NCBI RefSeq assembly: GCF_001447385.1
Contig: NZ_LLWQ01000193.1
Location: 248,001-312,000 of the forward strand
Reading direction: 5' to 3'
From: Paracoccus sp. MKU1
GTDB taxonomy: Bacteria > Pseudomonadota > Alphaproteobacteria > Rhodobacterales > Rhodobacteraceae
DNA length: 64,000 bases
A program made the translations under genes and the position numbers. How positions within the stretch are numbered: the first letter of the stretch is position 1; each line of letters begins with the position of its first letter. Below the pieces are notes generated by a model. The model worked only from the letters and a program-made list of their open reading frames with translations, ran no database searches and was not told where the DNA came from. Positions 54,752 through 63,507 of the stretch are shown piece by piece.

Positions 54752-56163
54752 AACATTATCTTCTGGCAGGGGCGATCGGCACGCTTGCGGGCATCACCGT
54801 CGCCACCCAATTCGCCGGCCCGCTGGTCGCGCAGGAATCGGGCAAGAACGCCTCGGTCTACGAACAGCTGGACCTGTTCGGGAACGTGTTCGAGCGCGTG
54901 CGCGCCGATTACGTCGAGCAGGTGGACGACAAGAAGCTGATCGAGGCGGCGATCAACGGCATGTTGACCTCGCTCGACCCGCACAGCTCGTTCCTGTCGG
55001 CCAAGGATTACGACGACATGCAGACCCAGACCCGCGGCAGCTTCGGCGGGCTGGGGATCGAGGTCGGGCAGGAGGACGGGCTCGTCAAGGTCATCTCGCC
55101 CATCGACGATACGCCCGCGGCCGAGGCGGGGGTCAAGGCCGGCGACTACATCACCCATGTGAACGGCGAATCGCTGATGGGCCTGACGCTGGACGAGGCG
55201 GTCGAGAAGATGCGCGGCCCCGTCGGCTCGGAGATCAAGATCACCATCCTGCGCGAGGGCGAGAAGGAGCCCTTCGACCTGACCATCACCCGCGACACGA
55301 TCAAGCTGACCGTGGTCAAGACCCGGATCGAGGGCCATGCCGTGATCCTGCGCATCTCGACCTTCAATGACGAGACCTTCTCGACCCTGAGGACCGAGAT
55401 GGACAAGGCGATCAAGGAGGCGGGCGGCATCGACAAGGTGACCGGCTTCGTGGTGGACCTGCGCAACAACCCCGGCGGGCTGTTGAACCAGGCCATCGAG
55501 GTCTCGGACGCTTTCCTCGACAAGGGCGAGATCGTCTCGACCCGTGGCCGCAAGCCCGAGGAAAGCGAGCGCTGGAACGCCAAGACCGGCGATCTGGCGC
55601 AGGGCAAGCCGATGGTGGTGCTGATCAACGGCGGCTCGGCCTCGGCATCCGAGATCGTCACCGGCGCGCTTCAGGACCACCGCCGCGCCATCGTCGTCGG
55701 CACCAAGAGCTTCGGCAAGGGCTCGGTGCAGACGGTGATGCCGGTCACCGCCGACAGCGCCATCCGGCTGACCACGGCGCGCTATTACACGCCCTCGGGC
55801 CGCTCGATCCAGTCGCTGGGCATCCAGCCCGACATCATCGTCGAGCAGCCCGCCCCGAAACCGCAGGAGGAGGACGAGGCCGACACGCCGCGGACCGAGT
55901 CGAAATTCCTGAACTCGGAGGCCGACCTGCGCGGGGCGCTGAACAACGATTCGATCAGCGACGAGGAACGCAAGCAGATCGAGGAGGAGGCCAAGCAGGT
56001 CGAGGCCACCGCCAAGCTGCGCGAGGAGGATTATCAGCTCGCCTATGCGGTCGATATCCTCAAGGGCCTGGCGGCGGTGGATTACCACGCCCAGGCCGTG
56101 CCCGAGGCCGCGAAACCCGCCAATACCGGCGAGGACGCCGCCCAGGGGGCGCAGGCGGAATGA
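54748..56163 (+). CDS. ctpA: Carboxy-terminal processing protease (S41)
   Basis: The 471-residue periplasmic serine protease has an N-terminal signal or anchor, a PDZ domain (about 90-175; [21 protein letters not shown]) and the S41 catalytic domain. Ser in [15 protein letters not shown] and Lys in [11 protein letters not shown] form the catalytic dyad. The C-terminal region is acidic ([17 protein letters not shown]). CtpA proteases often act with envelope hydrolases, which fits the neighbouring EnvC-like gene. It overlaps both neighbours by four bases. Confidence 0.95.
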   Translation: MKHYLLAGAIGTLAGITVATQFAGPLVAQESGKNASVYEQLDLFGNVFERVRADYVEQVDDKKLIEAAINGMLTSLDPHSSFLSAKDYDDMQTQTRGSFGGLGIEVGQEDGLVKVISPIDDTPAAEAGVKAGDYITHVNGESLMGLTLDEAVEKMRGPVGSEIKITILREGEKEPFDLTITRDTIKLTVVKTRIEGHAVILRISTFNDETFSTLRTEMDKAIKEAGGIDKVTGFVVDLRNNPGGLLNQAIEVSDAFLDKGEIVSTRGRKPEESERWNAKTGDLAQGKPMVVLINGGSASASEIVTGALQDHRRAIVVGTKSFGKGSVQTVMPVTADSAIRLTTARYYTPSGRSIQSLGIQPDIIVEQPAPKPQEEDEADTPRTESKFLNSEADLRGALNNDSISDEERKQIEEEAKQVEATAKLREEDYQLAYAVDILKGLAAVDYHAQAVPEAAKPANTGEDAAQGAQAE

Positions 56164-56651
56164 GCGCGGCTCTGCTGGGGCCCTCGGGCCTGCCCTACCG
56201 GCCCTGCGCCGGGGTGGTGCTGATCAACCCGATGGGGCTGGTCTTTGCCGGGCAGCGCATCGACAATCCCGGCCCGGCCTGGCAGATGCCGCAGGGCGGC
56301 ATCGACCAGGGCGAGACGCCGCGCGAGGCGGCGCTGCGCGAGCTGGTCGAGGAGACCGGGGTGACCACCGATCTGGTCGATGTGCTGGCCGAGACGCCGG
56401 GCTGGGTGACCTATGACCTGCCGCCGGAGCTGCTGGGCAAGGTCTGGAAGGGCCGCTATGGCGGGCAGAAGCAGAAATGGTTCGCCATGCGCTTCCTGGG
56501 CGAGGATTCGGCGGTGCGGATCGCCACCGAACATCCCGAGTTCGAGCGCTGGCAATGGATGCGGGCGGTGGATCTGATCGACAGCATCGTGCCCTTCAAG
56601 CGCGATGTCTATGCCCGGGTCTTTGCCGATTTCCGCGACATTCTCGCCTGA
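56160..56651 (+). CDS. rppH: RNA pyrophosphohydrolase
   Basis: The 163-residue Nudix enzyme removes pyrophosphate from 5' ends of mRNA, starting decay. It begins with the RppH hallmark [16 protein letters not shown]. The Nudix box is [23 protein letters not shown], with the REVEE-type glutamates, followed by [17 protein letters not shown] typical of alphaproteobacterial IalA/RppH. The start overlaps the ctpA stop. Confidence 0.94.
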   Translation: MSAALLGPSGLPYRPCAGVVLINPMGLVFAGQRIDNPGPAWQMPQGGIDQGETPREAALRELVEETGVTTDLVDVLAETPGWVTYDLPPELLGKVWKGRYGGQKQKWFAMRFLGEDSAVRIATEHPEFERWQWMRAVDLIDSIVPFKRDVYARVFADFRDILA

Positions 56652-56661
56652 ACCGGCAGCG

Positions 56662-56708
56662 CCGCGCCCTGTGGCGCGGGCAGCAGGGGTATTTGGACAA
56701 CGAAGAAG
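56662..56708 (+). repeat. Hairpin + GGGTATTTGGACA module after rppH
   Basis: Hairpin CCGCGCC-loop-GGCGCGG (56662-56679) followed by AGGGGTATTTGGACAACGAA (from 56685), matching the modules at 48625 and 48710. It lies just after the rppH stop and in the same direction. Confidence 0.75.
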
Positions 56709-56713
56709 CGCAA

Positions 56714-56736
56714 GGGGCGGCTTTCGGGACCGCCCC
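56714..56736. terminator. Hairpin terminator between convergent rppH and mltB
   Basis: GGGGCGG, nine-base loop, CCGCCCC, extended by an outer A-T pair. It lies five bases from the mltB stop and 62 from the rppH stop, so it may serve both genes. T tracts are short. Confidence 0.65.
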
Positions 56737-56741
56737 TGCTT

Positions 56742-57995
56742 CTAGCTGCGCAGCATGGCCAGCAGGCGGGTATCGGCATAGCCGTCGGGCGTCACGCCGC
56801 GCGAACGCTGGAAGGCCTTGATCGCCTCGGTCGACTGGCTGCCGAGCTTGCCATCCACGCCGCCGGTGTCGAAGCCGCGGGCCATCAGCAGGCGCTGGAT
56901 CTCGGCCTTTTCGCTGTTCGACAGCGTGCGGTCGCCCCGCGGCCAGCCGCCCTGGATGCCGCGGCGGCCGGCAATGGCCTCGCCCAGATAGGCCACGCCG
57001 AGGGCGTAGCTGTCCGAGGCGTTGTATTTCAGGATGGCGCGGAAATTCTCGGTGATCAGGAAGGCCGGGCCGCGCGCGCCCGCAGGCGCAAGGATCGAGC
57101 CCGAGGGCACCGGCGCGCCGCTGACCGTGCGCACGCCCATCGCCGCCCATTGGCTGCCGGAATGCTGCACCGACTTGCCGGACTGGTTGAAGTCGAAGCC
57201 CTGCGGCAGGATCACCTCGGTGCCCCAGCTCTGCCCCGGGCGCCAGCCGTTCTGGCGCAGGTAGGAGGCGGTCGAGGCCAGCGCATCGGTCGGGTCGTTC
57301 GACCAGATGTCCCGGCGGCCGTCGCCGTTGAAGTCCACGGCATGGCTGAGGAAGGACGAGGGCATGAATTGCGTATGCCCCATGGCCCCGGCCCAGCTGC
57401 CGACCATATGGGCGCTGTCCACGTCGCCGGACTGGATGATGCGCAGCGCCGCCACCAGCTCGCCGGCGAAGAATTCGCCGCGGCGGCCGTCATAGGCCAG
57501 CGTCGCCAGCGCCGGCACGATCTGCGTATTGCCGCGATTGGCGCCGAAATTCGATTCCATGCCCCAGACCGCCAGCACGATCTCGCGCGGGACGCCGTAG
57601 CGCGCCTCGATGGCCGACAGCGTGCTTGCATATTGCGCGGCCTTGGACCGGCCGGTCGCGCCGCGCGTGCCGATGGCGCCGTCGAGATAGTCCCAGATCG
57701 GCTTGGTGAACTCGCTCTGCTTGCGGTCCAGGGCGACGATGCTGGGCTGGTAATGTGCGCCGGCCATGGCGCTGTCGAAAGTGCCGGGCGAGATGCCGGC
57801 CGCCAGCGCGCGCGGACGGAAGCTTTGCACCCAGTTGCGGAAGCCCGCCTCGGAGCCCTGCCCGCCCGCCGTGGGCAACCCGCCGAAATTGCCGCCGCCG
57901 ACCGCGCCCGGGGTCTGGTTCAGCGACACGCCGCAGCCTGCCAGGGCGAGGATCAGCACGGCCGAGGTCGCGATGCGGGAAATGCGTCTGGTCAT
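56742..57995 (-). CDS. mltB: Lytic murein transglycosylase (MltB family)
   Basis: The 417-residue protein is a probable lipoprotein: VLILALAGCGVS is a lipobox with lipidated Cys. The catalytic MltB domain has the Glu in AVWGMESNFGANRGN and the conserved SWAGAMGHTQFMPSSF block. A C-terminal peptidoglycan-binding domain (EIQRLLMARGFDTGGVDGKLG, residues about 350-415) follows. It cleaves glycan strands to anhydro-muropeptides. The products could feed an amino-sugar pathway like that at 13-22 kb. ATG 57995 is chosen at the signal start. Confidence 0.93.
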   Translation of the reverse strand: MTRRISRIATSAVLILALAGCGVSLNQTPGAVGGGNFGGLPTAGGQGSEAGFRNWVQSFRPRALAAGISPGTFDSAMAGAHYQPSIVALDRKQSEFTKPIWDYLDGAIGTRGATGRSKAAQYASTLSAIEARYGVPREIVLAVWGMESNFGANRGNTQIVPALATLAYDGRRGEFFAGELVAALRIIQSGDVDSAHMVGSWAGAMGHTQFMPSSFLSHAVDFNGDGRRDIWSNDPTDALASTASYLRQNGWRPGQSWGTEVILPQGFDFNQSGKSVQHSGSQWAAMGVRTVSGAPVPSGSILAPAGARGPAFLITENFRAILKYNASDSYALGVAYLGEAIAGRRGIQGGWPRGDRTLSNSEKAEIQRLLMARGFDTGGVDGKLGSQSTEAIKAFQRSRGVTPDGYADTRLLAMLRS

Positions 57996-58072
57996 TCTGC
58001 CTGTCCGTTCCGTTGTTCTTGTTCTGGTTGCGGCCAGTCTAGCCCAGCATGGCGCGGCTGGATAGGGGCGGA

Positions 58073-58390
58073 TCAACCCTCCTCATCGCCGTAAAGCGGC
58101 TCCATCTGCGCAACGATCACTGCGTTCTCCTCCAGCGCGCGGTCCATCAGGGCGCGTTCCTCGTCGGGGATCTCATGGCCTTCGGCCAGCCGCTCGTCGA
58201 TGCTGCCATGGCCGGAGACCTCGATGGGTGCAAGGCCGGCCTGCTTCAGAATGGCGACGGTCTCGCGCACCGCCTCTTCCTCGTCCTTGCCCGAGGCATA
58301 GCAGACCAGCGCCGCGCCGCTGGCACCTTCGGGCAGACCGTCCTCCGCGGTGCGGCCGACCTGGACCAGAAGCGTATAGACCTGTTGCAT
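58073..58390 (-). CDS. Small conserved-looking hypothetical protein
   Basis: The 105-residue acidic protein (QQVYTLLVQVGRTAEDGLPE, then CYASGKDEEEAVRETVAILK) has alternating strands and helices, like a small ferredoxin-like or ACT-type fold, with no signal peptide or membrane segment. No family was recognised. ATG 58390 follows AAGGAA. It is divergent from ybaK with 56 bases between, so they may share a promoter region. It lies 77 bases upstream of mltB on the same strand. Confidence 0.75.
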   Translation of the reverse strand: MQQVYTLLVQVGRTAEDGLPEGASGAALVCYASGKDEEEAVRETVAILKQAGLAPIEVSGHGSIDERLAEGHEIPDEERALMDRALEENAVIVAQMEPLYGDEEG

Positions 58391-58446
58391 GGCTTTTCCT
58401 TCGCGGCGATTTACCGTCATATCGCCCGAAACGGACGGAGGTGACA

Positions 58447-58917
58447 ATGAGCAAGAGTTTGCGGCGCGTGCAATCGGCGCTGGAGGCCGCCGGCCTCGCC
58501 GTCGAGATCCGCGAGACCGACGACAGCGCCCGCACCGCCGAGGGCGCGGCGGCGGCGGTCGGCTGCGCGGTGGATCAGATCGCCAAGTCGATCATCTTTC
58601 GCGGCGAGGAGACCGGCCATGTCGTGCTGTTCCTGACCGCAGGCGGCAATCGCGTCGATCCGGCCAAGGCGACCACGGTGGCGGGGCAGAGCCTGGGCAA
58701 GGCCGATGCCGATTTGATCCGGACCGAGACCGGCTTCGCCATCGGCGGAGTCGCGCCGGTCGGGCATCTGCGGCAGGTCGAGGCCTGGCTGGACCCGCGG
58801 CTGCTGGACTTCGATACGGTCTGGGCGGCGGCCGGGACGCCGCGCCACGTCTTCGCCATCGCGCCGGAAGAGCTGATCCGCATCACCGGGGCGAAACAGG
58901 CGGATTTCACCGCCTGA
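58447..58917 (+). CDS. YbaK/EbsC family aminoacyl-tRNA deacylase
   Basis: The 156-residue single-domain protein belongs to the YbaK/ProX superfamily that hydrolyses mischarged tRNA (Cys- or Ala-tRNA-Pro). Conserved features include KSIIFRGEETGHVVLFLTAG with the family Lys, and GFAIGGVAPVGH. The exact substrate cannot be assigned. ATG 58447 has a strong ribosome site, GGAGGTGA. A bidirectional hairpin follows. Confidence 0.9.
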   Translation: MSKSLRRVQSALEAAGLAVEIRETDDSARTAEGAAAAVGCAVDQIAKSIIFRGEETGHVVLFLTAGGNRVDPAKATTVAGQSLGKADADLIRTETGFAIGGVAPVGHLRQVEAWLDPRLLDFDTVWAAAGTPRHVFAIAPEELIRITGAKQADFTA

Positions 58918-58925
58918 CCTGAAAA

Positions 58926-58945
58926 GGGGCGGGAAGGCCCGCCCC
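58926..58945. terminator. Bidirectional terminator between ybaK-like and GlsB-like genes
   Basis: GGGGCGGG, loop AAGG, CCCGCCCC, preceded by GAAAA and followed by CGCTTTCG. It lies between convergent stops at 58917 and 58954. Confidence 0.8.
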
Positions 58946-58953
58946 CGCTTTCG

Positions 58954-59205
58954 CTATCCGGCCACGGCTCGGTAAAGCCAGATCAGCACCACCGCGCCGA
59001 TCAGCCCGGCGACGCCCTGCGCAAGCCAGCTGCCGGCCTGGGCGTTCAGCCCGACCAGACCCAGAAGCGCATTGCCGACGATGGCGCCGACGATGCCCAG
59101 GATGACGTTGAGGATGATCCCCGTATCCGCCTTCATGATGCTGCTGGCGATCCAGCCCGCAAGACCGCCGACGATGATCGCGGCCAGCCAACCCAAACCC
59201 TGCAT
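58954..59205 (-). CDS. GlsB/YeaQ/YmgE-family small membrane protein
   Basis: The 83-residue inner-membrane protein has three hydrophobic segments (LGWLAAIIVGGLAGWIAS, NVILGIVGAIVGNALLG, GVAGLIGAVVLIWLYRA). The glycine-rich GWIASSIMK start and GIVGAIVG block are those of the transglycosylase-associated/GlsB family. Such proteins are often stress-induced; function is not known in detail. No peptidoglycan-cleaving domain is present despite the family's older name. Confidence 0.88.
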   Translation of the reverse strand: MQGLGWLAAIIVGGLAGWIASSIMKADTGIILNVILGIVGAIVGNALLGLVGLNAQAGSWLAQGVAGLIGAVVLIWLYRAVAG

Positions 59206-59268
59206 GTGAAACTCCGCTTTCAGGATACCTGTGCGGGTTGAACGCAGTGGCGGCGCTTGGGTTTCACG

Positions 59269-59294
59269 CCGGACTCACGCGCGGGTGAGTCCGG
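59269..59294 (-). terminator. Hairpin downstream of dapD
   Basis: CCGGACTCAC, six-base loop, GTGAGTCCGG: a perfect 10-bp stem beginning 18 bases after the dapD stop on the minus strand. No T tract follows, so it may act with Rho or as an mRNA 3' end. Confidence 0.65.
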
Positions 59295-59311
59295 TGCAGG
59301 GCTGCAACAGG

Positions 59312-60136
59312 TCAGTCGCGCAGCAGCTCGTTGATCGAGGTCTTGGAACGGGTCTGCGCATCGACGCGCTTGACGATCACCGCGCAATAGAGGTTCACGC
59401 CGTTCTTCGAGGGCATCGAGCCGGCGACCACCACCGAACCGGCCGGGACCTCGCCATACATGACCTCGCCGGTCTCGCGGTCGACGATCTTGGTCGATTT
59501 GCCGATGAAGACGCCCATGCCCAGGACCGAGCCCTCGCGCACGATGCAGCCCTCGACCACCTCGGAACGCGCCCCGATGAAGCAATTGTCCTCGATGATG
59601 GTCGGACCGGCCTGCATCGGCTCCAGCACGCCGCCGATGCCGACGCCGCCCGACAGGTGGACGTTCTTGCCGATCTGCGCGCAGCTGCCGACGGTGGCCC
59701 AGGTATCGACCATGGTGCCCTCATCGACATAGGCACCCAGGTTGACGAAGCTCGGCATCAGCACCACGCCCTTGGCGATATAGGCCGAGCGGCGCACGAC
59801 GCAGTTCGGCACGGCGCGGAACCCGGCGACCTTCCATTGCGTCTCGCCCCAATGGGCGAACTTGCTGTCCACCTTGTCCCACCAGGTGCCGCCCTGCGGC
59901 CCGCCCATATGGACCTCCATGTCCTTCAGGCGAAAACCCAGCAGCACGGCCTTTTTCGCCCATTGGTTCACATGCCAGTCGCTGCCGCGCTTTTCGGCGA
60001 CGCGCAGCACGCCCTTGTCCAGCGCCTCCAGCGTGGCCTCGACGGCATCGCGAACCTCGCCCTTGGTCGTGGGGGTGATCTGGTCGCGGATCTCCCAGGC
60101 GGATTCGATGGCGGCTTCAAGGGCGTCATTCGACAT
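59312..60136 (-). CDS. dapD: Tetrahydrodipicolinate N-succinyltransferase
   Basis: The 274-residue trimeric enzyme transfers succinyl from succinyl-CoA to tetrahydrodipicolinate in the succinylase route to lysine and meso-diaminopimelate. Left-handed beta-helix hexapeptide repeats run through [20 protein letters not shown] and [37 protein letters not shown] is the preceding family block. Length matches the family. Divergent from the LOG-family gene. Confidence 0.96.
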   Translation of the reverse strand: MSNDALEAAIESAWEIRDQITPTTKGEVRDAVEATLEALDKGVLRVAEKRGSDWHVNQWAKKAVLLGFRLKDMEVHMGGPQGGTWWDKVDSKFAHWGETQWKVAGFRAVPNCVVRRSAYIAKGVVLMPSFVNLGAYVDEGTMVDTWATVGSCAQIGKNVHLSGGVGIGGVLEPMQAGPTIIEDNCFIGARSEVVEGCIVREGSVLGMGVFIGKSTKIVDRETGEVMYGEVPAGSVVVAGSMPSKNGVNLYCAVIVKRVDAQTRSKTSINELLRD

Positions 60137-60228
60137 GGTCTGGCCTCTCTCGGGTGGAAACTCTTGCCCAAGCGCTATAAGCCGAGGGGTGCGGCCGCGC
60201 AATGCGGCGGTTTCTGCCAGAGGATCGG

Positions 60229-61056
60229 ATGACGGAACTTGACGAGCGCAGCCACCCGTTTCGCGACAGCCATCAGGACGTGGCGGTGGCACAGATCACA
60301 CCGGACACGGCCCAGACGCGCGCGCCGGCCTATCGGCTGGCCTTTACCGATACCGAATTCCTGCTGCGCGAGGAGCTGCGCCCGGTGCGGTTGCAGCTCG
60401 AACTGCTGAAGCCGCAGATGATCATGGATGCGCGCGGCATCCGCTCGACGGTGGTGATGTTCGGCGGCTCCCGCATCCCCTCGCCCGAGCGGCGCGAAGG
60501 GGCGCGCACCCCGACCCTGGCCGCCCTGTCGCATTACTATGACGAGGCGCGGCGCTTTGCCCGGCTGATGACCGAGCGCAGCCTGAAAAGCTATGGCGCC
60601 GAGAACGTGATCTGCACCGGCGGCGGGCCGGGGGTGATGGAGGCCGGCAACCTGGGCGCGCATGAGGCCGGCGGCGCCTCGATCGGCCTGTCCATCGTGC
60701 TGCCGCACGAGCAGACGCCGAACGCCTATGTCACGCCGGACCTGTGCTTCAACTTCCACTATTTCGCCATCCGCAAGATGCATTTCCTGATGCGGGCCAA
60801 GGCGGTGACGATCTTCCCGGGCGGCTTCGGCACCATGGACGAGATGTTCGAGGCGCTGACCCTGATCCAGACCGGCCGCATGAAGCGCGTGCCCTTCATC
60901 CTGTTCGGGCCGGAATTCTGGCACAAGGTCATCAACTGGCAGGCGCTGGCCGAGGCCGGCACCATCAGCCCCGAGGATCTGGACCTGATCAGCTTCGTCG
61001 AAAGCGCCGACGAGGCGGTCGAGATCATCGACAACTGGGTGGTGCCCTGTCCCTGA
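60229..61056 (+). CDS. LOG-family (TIGR00730-like) nucleoside-phosphate phosphoribohydrolase
   Basis: The 275-residue protein has the LOG fold with [12 protein letters not shown] (PGGxGTxxE) and [14 protein letters not shown], the two phosphoribohydrolase motifs. LOG enzymes release adenine-type bases from nucleoside monophosphates, named for cytokinin activation in plants; bacterial members are often AMP nucleosidase-like or nucleotide-salvage enzymes. An 80-residue N-terminal extension precedes the domain. AGAGGAT lies before the ATG. Confidence 0.88.
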   Translation: MTELDERSHPFRDSHQDVAVAQITPDTAQTRAPAYRLAFTDTEFLLREELRPVRLQLELLKPQMIMDARGIRSTVVMFGGSRIPSPERREGARTPTLAALSHYYDEARRFARLMTERSLKSYGAENVICTGGGPGVMEAGNLGAHEAGGASIGLSIVLPHEQTPNAYVTPDLCFNFHYFAIRKMHFLMRAKAVTIFPGGFGTMDEMFEALTLIQTGRMKRVPFILFGPEFWHKVINWQALAEAGTISPEDLDLISFVESADEAVEIIDNWVVPCP

Positions 61057-61334
61057 CGGCCGGAAACCGCGGGAGAGCCGGTCCAGCGGCATCCCCGTCG
61101 GAATTGCGTCCGGCCATGGGCAAAACGGCAGAACGAAATTCCGGTTGAGATCGACGAGGACGGCGCCGCAGGGAAGTCGTTCTCATCGCAATCACGAGAT
61201 CGGGCTCTCGCACAGTCTCGGCGGATTGTGGCCCGCTCCCTCCCGTCTTGGCACCGGCCCTGTTCGTCGCGGCTTAGGCCCGGTCGCCGCGGCGGTTTCC
61301 GCGCCGCCCGTGGAGCGGCTACAGGCCGGCGGCA

Positions 61335-61877
61335 CTATTTTGGCCACCAGGCCACGAAATCGCTCGGCCCGAGAGTCGGCGGCTGGCCACGGGACCTGTC
61401 GCCCGCCACCGGCCCGGCTCCGGCAGGATGCGGCTGCCCCGCGCCATGGCGATAGATCGCATGCGACAGTTCCGGCCGCATCTCCGGGTCGGGCGGGTCC
61501 TCGGCGGCCCGGATCACGATGGTTCCCAGCCTCAGCGCGCGCTGGAAGGATTCGTCCTCGCCATAGATCGCGGTCAGGACCTTGATGACCGTGGCGCGGA
61601 ACACGGCGCGATCCTGCGGCCCGTCCGCCTCCCCGGCCGCCTGCGCCGGCCCGCCGCCCGGCCGCCGGATGTCGGGCGATTCGCTCGGGCGCGAACGGTC
61701 GATGCCTTCGCGGCCGGGCTGCACATCCCCGCCGACCGCGCCGCTTTCCTCGACCGCAGGCACTTCGGGCTGGGCGCGCGCGATGGTGGGGCCGACGAGT
61801 TCCATGTCCCGCGCCGCCGGCGGGACCGGCCCGGCTCTGGATCTGAGGGACGACTGGAAGCATGACACACCCGGCAA
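61335..61877 (-). CDS. Hypothetical protein in a 920-bp interval
   Basis: This 180-residue frame shows the strong third-position G/C bias of real genes here, mainly in its C-terminal half (AVFRATVIKVLTAIYGEDES, RALRLGTIVIRAAEDPPDPE). The first 85 residues are proline/glycine-rich and less convincing; Met25 (61805) may be the true start. No signal, membrane segment or known domain is seen. It lies alone between the LOG gene and rlmH. The flanking stretches 61057-61334 and 61878-61978 hold nothing recognised. Confidence 0.55.
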   Translation of the reverse strand: MPGVSCFQSSLRSRAGPVPPAARDMELVGPTIARAQPEVPAVEESGAVGGDVQPGREGIDRSRPSESPDIRRPGGGPAQAAGEADGPQDRAVFRATVIKVLTAIYGEDESFQRALRLGTIVIRAAEDPPDPEMRPELSHAIYRHGAGQPHPAGAGPVAGDRSRGQPPTLGPSDFVAWWPK

Positions 61878-61978
61878 CTCGTGATCTGGATGGGACCATC
61901 ATAGTCCACGGCAAGCGGATTTCACCGCCCGGCCGCCGGATTATTTCGTTAAAAGCTTAGCAATCGAACGGGTTGCGG

Positions 61979-62446
61979 TCATTCCCGGTGATAGGGGCTG
62001 CCGGCCAGGATGGTGGTGGCGCGATAGATCTGCTCGGCCAGCATGACCCGGACCAGCATATGCGGCCAGACCATGCGGCCAAAGCTGATCGCCAGATCGG
62101 CCCGGTCGCGCAGGCCGGGATCGATGCCGTCCGCGCCGCCGATCACAAAGACGACATCCCGTGCCTGATCGCGCCAGCCGGCGATCCGATCCGCAAATTC
62201 GGGCGAACTGAGCATCTGGCCGCGCTCGTCCAGCGCCACCAGCGCGGCGCCCTGGGGGATGGCCCTGTCCAGCAGCACCGCCTCGGCCGCCATGCCGCCG
62301 CCACGCCTGTCCTCGACCTCGGCCAGCGTCACGGGCGGCAGGCCCAAGGCGCGGCCCGCCTTGGCGTGGCGGTCCAGATAATCGGCGATCAGCTTCGCCT
62401 CGGGGCCCTGCCGCAGCCGCCCGACCGCGGCAATGACCATGCGCAT
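61979..62446 (-). CDS. rlmH: 23S rRNA pseudouridine-1915 N3-methyltransferase RlmH
   Basis: The 155-residue SPOUT methyltransferase acts on pseudouridine 1915 of 23S rRNA in 70S ribosomes. It has the knotted-fold motifs FVIGGADGIDPGLRDRADL and LVRVMLAEQIYRATTILAG, ending SPYHRE, the family-typical C-terminus that enters the decoding centre. Length equals E. coli RlmH. It follows rsfS by three bases, the usual bacterial order. Confidence 0.97.
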   Translation of the reverse strand: MRMVIAAVGRLRQGPEAKLIADYLDRHAKAGRALGLPPVTLAEVEDRRGGGMAAEAVLLDRAIPQGAALVALDERGQMLSSPEFADRIAGWRDQARDVVFVIGGADGIDPGLRDRADLAISFGRMVWPHMLVRVMLAEQIYRATTILAGSPYHRE

Positions 62447-62449
62447 GGA

Positions 62450-62905
62450 TCAGTTGCGGGGCGTGCCGGCCCGATCGGCCGCATGCTCGGCGCGCATCCG
62501 GTCAAGCGCGGCCGAGCGCAGCGCGTCTGCGGGCATCCACATCTTTTCCAGCTGGTAGAACTCGCGCACCTCGGGGCGGAAGACATGGACGATCACATCG
62601 TCGGTGTCGATCAGCACCCAATCGCCGGTTTCCTTGCCTTCGATCCGGGCCGAGCGGCCGGTCTGCTCCTTCAGGCGCTCGACCAGCTTTTCGGCGATCG
62701 AGGCCACCTGCCGCGCGTTCCGGCCTGAGGCGATCACCATGTGATCGGCCATGGCCGAACGGCCGCGCAGGTCGATGGTCACGACATCTTCGGCCTTGTC
62801 GTCGTCAAGAGAGGCAAGAATGCGGCCCAGTAGCTGATCGCTCGTCAGCCCGGATTCCGCGGTGGTCGCAGCCGGCGCAGAAGCCGGCGAGACGGTATTG
62901 GACAG
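62450..62905 (-). CDS. rsfS: Ribosomal silencing factor RsfS, probable CTG start
   Basis: The 151-residue protein binds ribosomal protein L14 and blocks subunit joining under starvation. The RsfS domain has TIDLRGRSAMADHMVIASGR and DVIVHVFRPEVREFYQLEKMW. The frame continues far upstream of the first GTG (62782): LDDDKAEDVV, which belongs to the family domain, and more. The in-frame stop TGA lies at 62909-62911, leaving CTG at 62903-62905 as the best start, five bases after GGAGGAT. No ATG or earlier GTG fits. rlmH follows. Confidence 0.88.
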   Translation of the reverse strand: MSNTVSPASAPAATTAESGLTSDQLLGRILASLDDDKAEDVVTIDLRGRSAMADHMVIASGRNARQVASIAEKLVERLKEQTGRSARIEGKETGDWVLIDTDDVIVHVFRPEVREFYQLEKMWMPADALRSAALDRMRAEHAADRAGTPRN

Positions 62906-62980
62906 GGTTCATCCTCCGGTCATCACGCCGATCTCCCCCGGCGCAGGGGCCTTACCAATGTAGCATGGAATCGCGCCCGC

Positions 62981-63214
62981 TCAATGCAGGGGCGGCGGAT
63001 TTCTGGCCGCATCCCCCGGTGGACAGGCGGAAACCGGCAGATTTCCCCAGGGATCGGCGCATCTGACCTGCCCCGCAGCCCAGGCCAGATGCCGGGTTTC
63101 GACCCCCGCCATCTGCCGCGCCTGCTTGAGCGGCGTGTCCGCCCAATGCACCGCCAGCGCGAAAACGGCCACGCAGATCAGCGGGATGGCCCGCAGGATG
63201 ATGCGAATCAGCAT
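62981..63214 (-). CDS. Small exported or membrane-anchored hypothetical protein
   Basis: The 77-residue protein begins with a signal or anchor segment (IRIILRAIPLICVAVFALAVHW). The outside part has two cysteines (VRCADPWGNLPVSACPPG) that could pair. ATG 63214 is preceded by AGGGA at good spacing. No family is recognised. The 293 bases between this gene and leuC hold no clear gene. Confidence 0.7.
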   Translation of the reverse strand: MLIRIILRAIPLICVAVFALAVHWADTPLKQARQMAGVETRHLAWAAGQVRCADPWGNLPVSACPPGDAARNPPPLH

Positions 63215-63507
63215 GATCGGTCCCTTCCGTCGTCTTTGGCACCAAAGATAGGAGCCATTTCTCAACTTGGAATTAACAGAGCCGTGTGGCGATATTGAAT
63301 ATGACGTGAAATCGACCTATTACTGCTGGCATGCGAGGATTCGTCTATTTCGACATTCACGACCGCGCCCGCCTGCCAGGCCGGTTCTACGGCGAAAGCC
63401 TGTCCGTCACCGCCCGACTTTGACGGGAGCGGGCGCCTGCGCGCGCCCTGCCGCAGGCTGCGGCCCCTCCGCCCTTTCCCAGCTAGTCTTCCAGAAAAGA
63501 GACAGCC

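Noticed and set aside
63215-63507. Leader peptide or attenuator upstream of leuC
   Set aside because: No short ORF rich in Leu codons with alternative hairpins could be identified.
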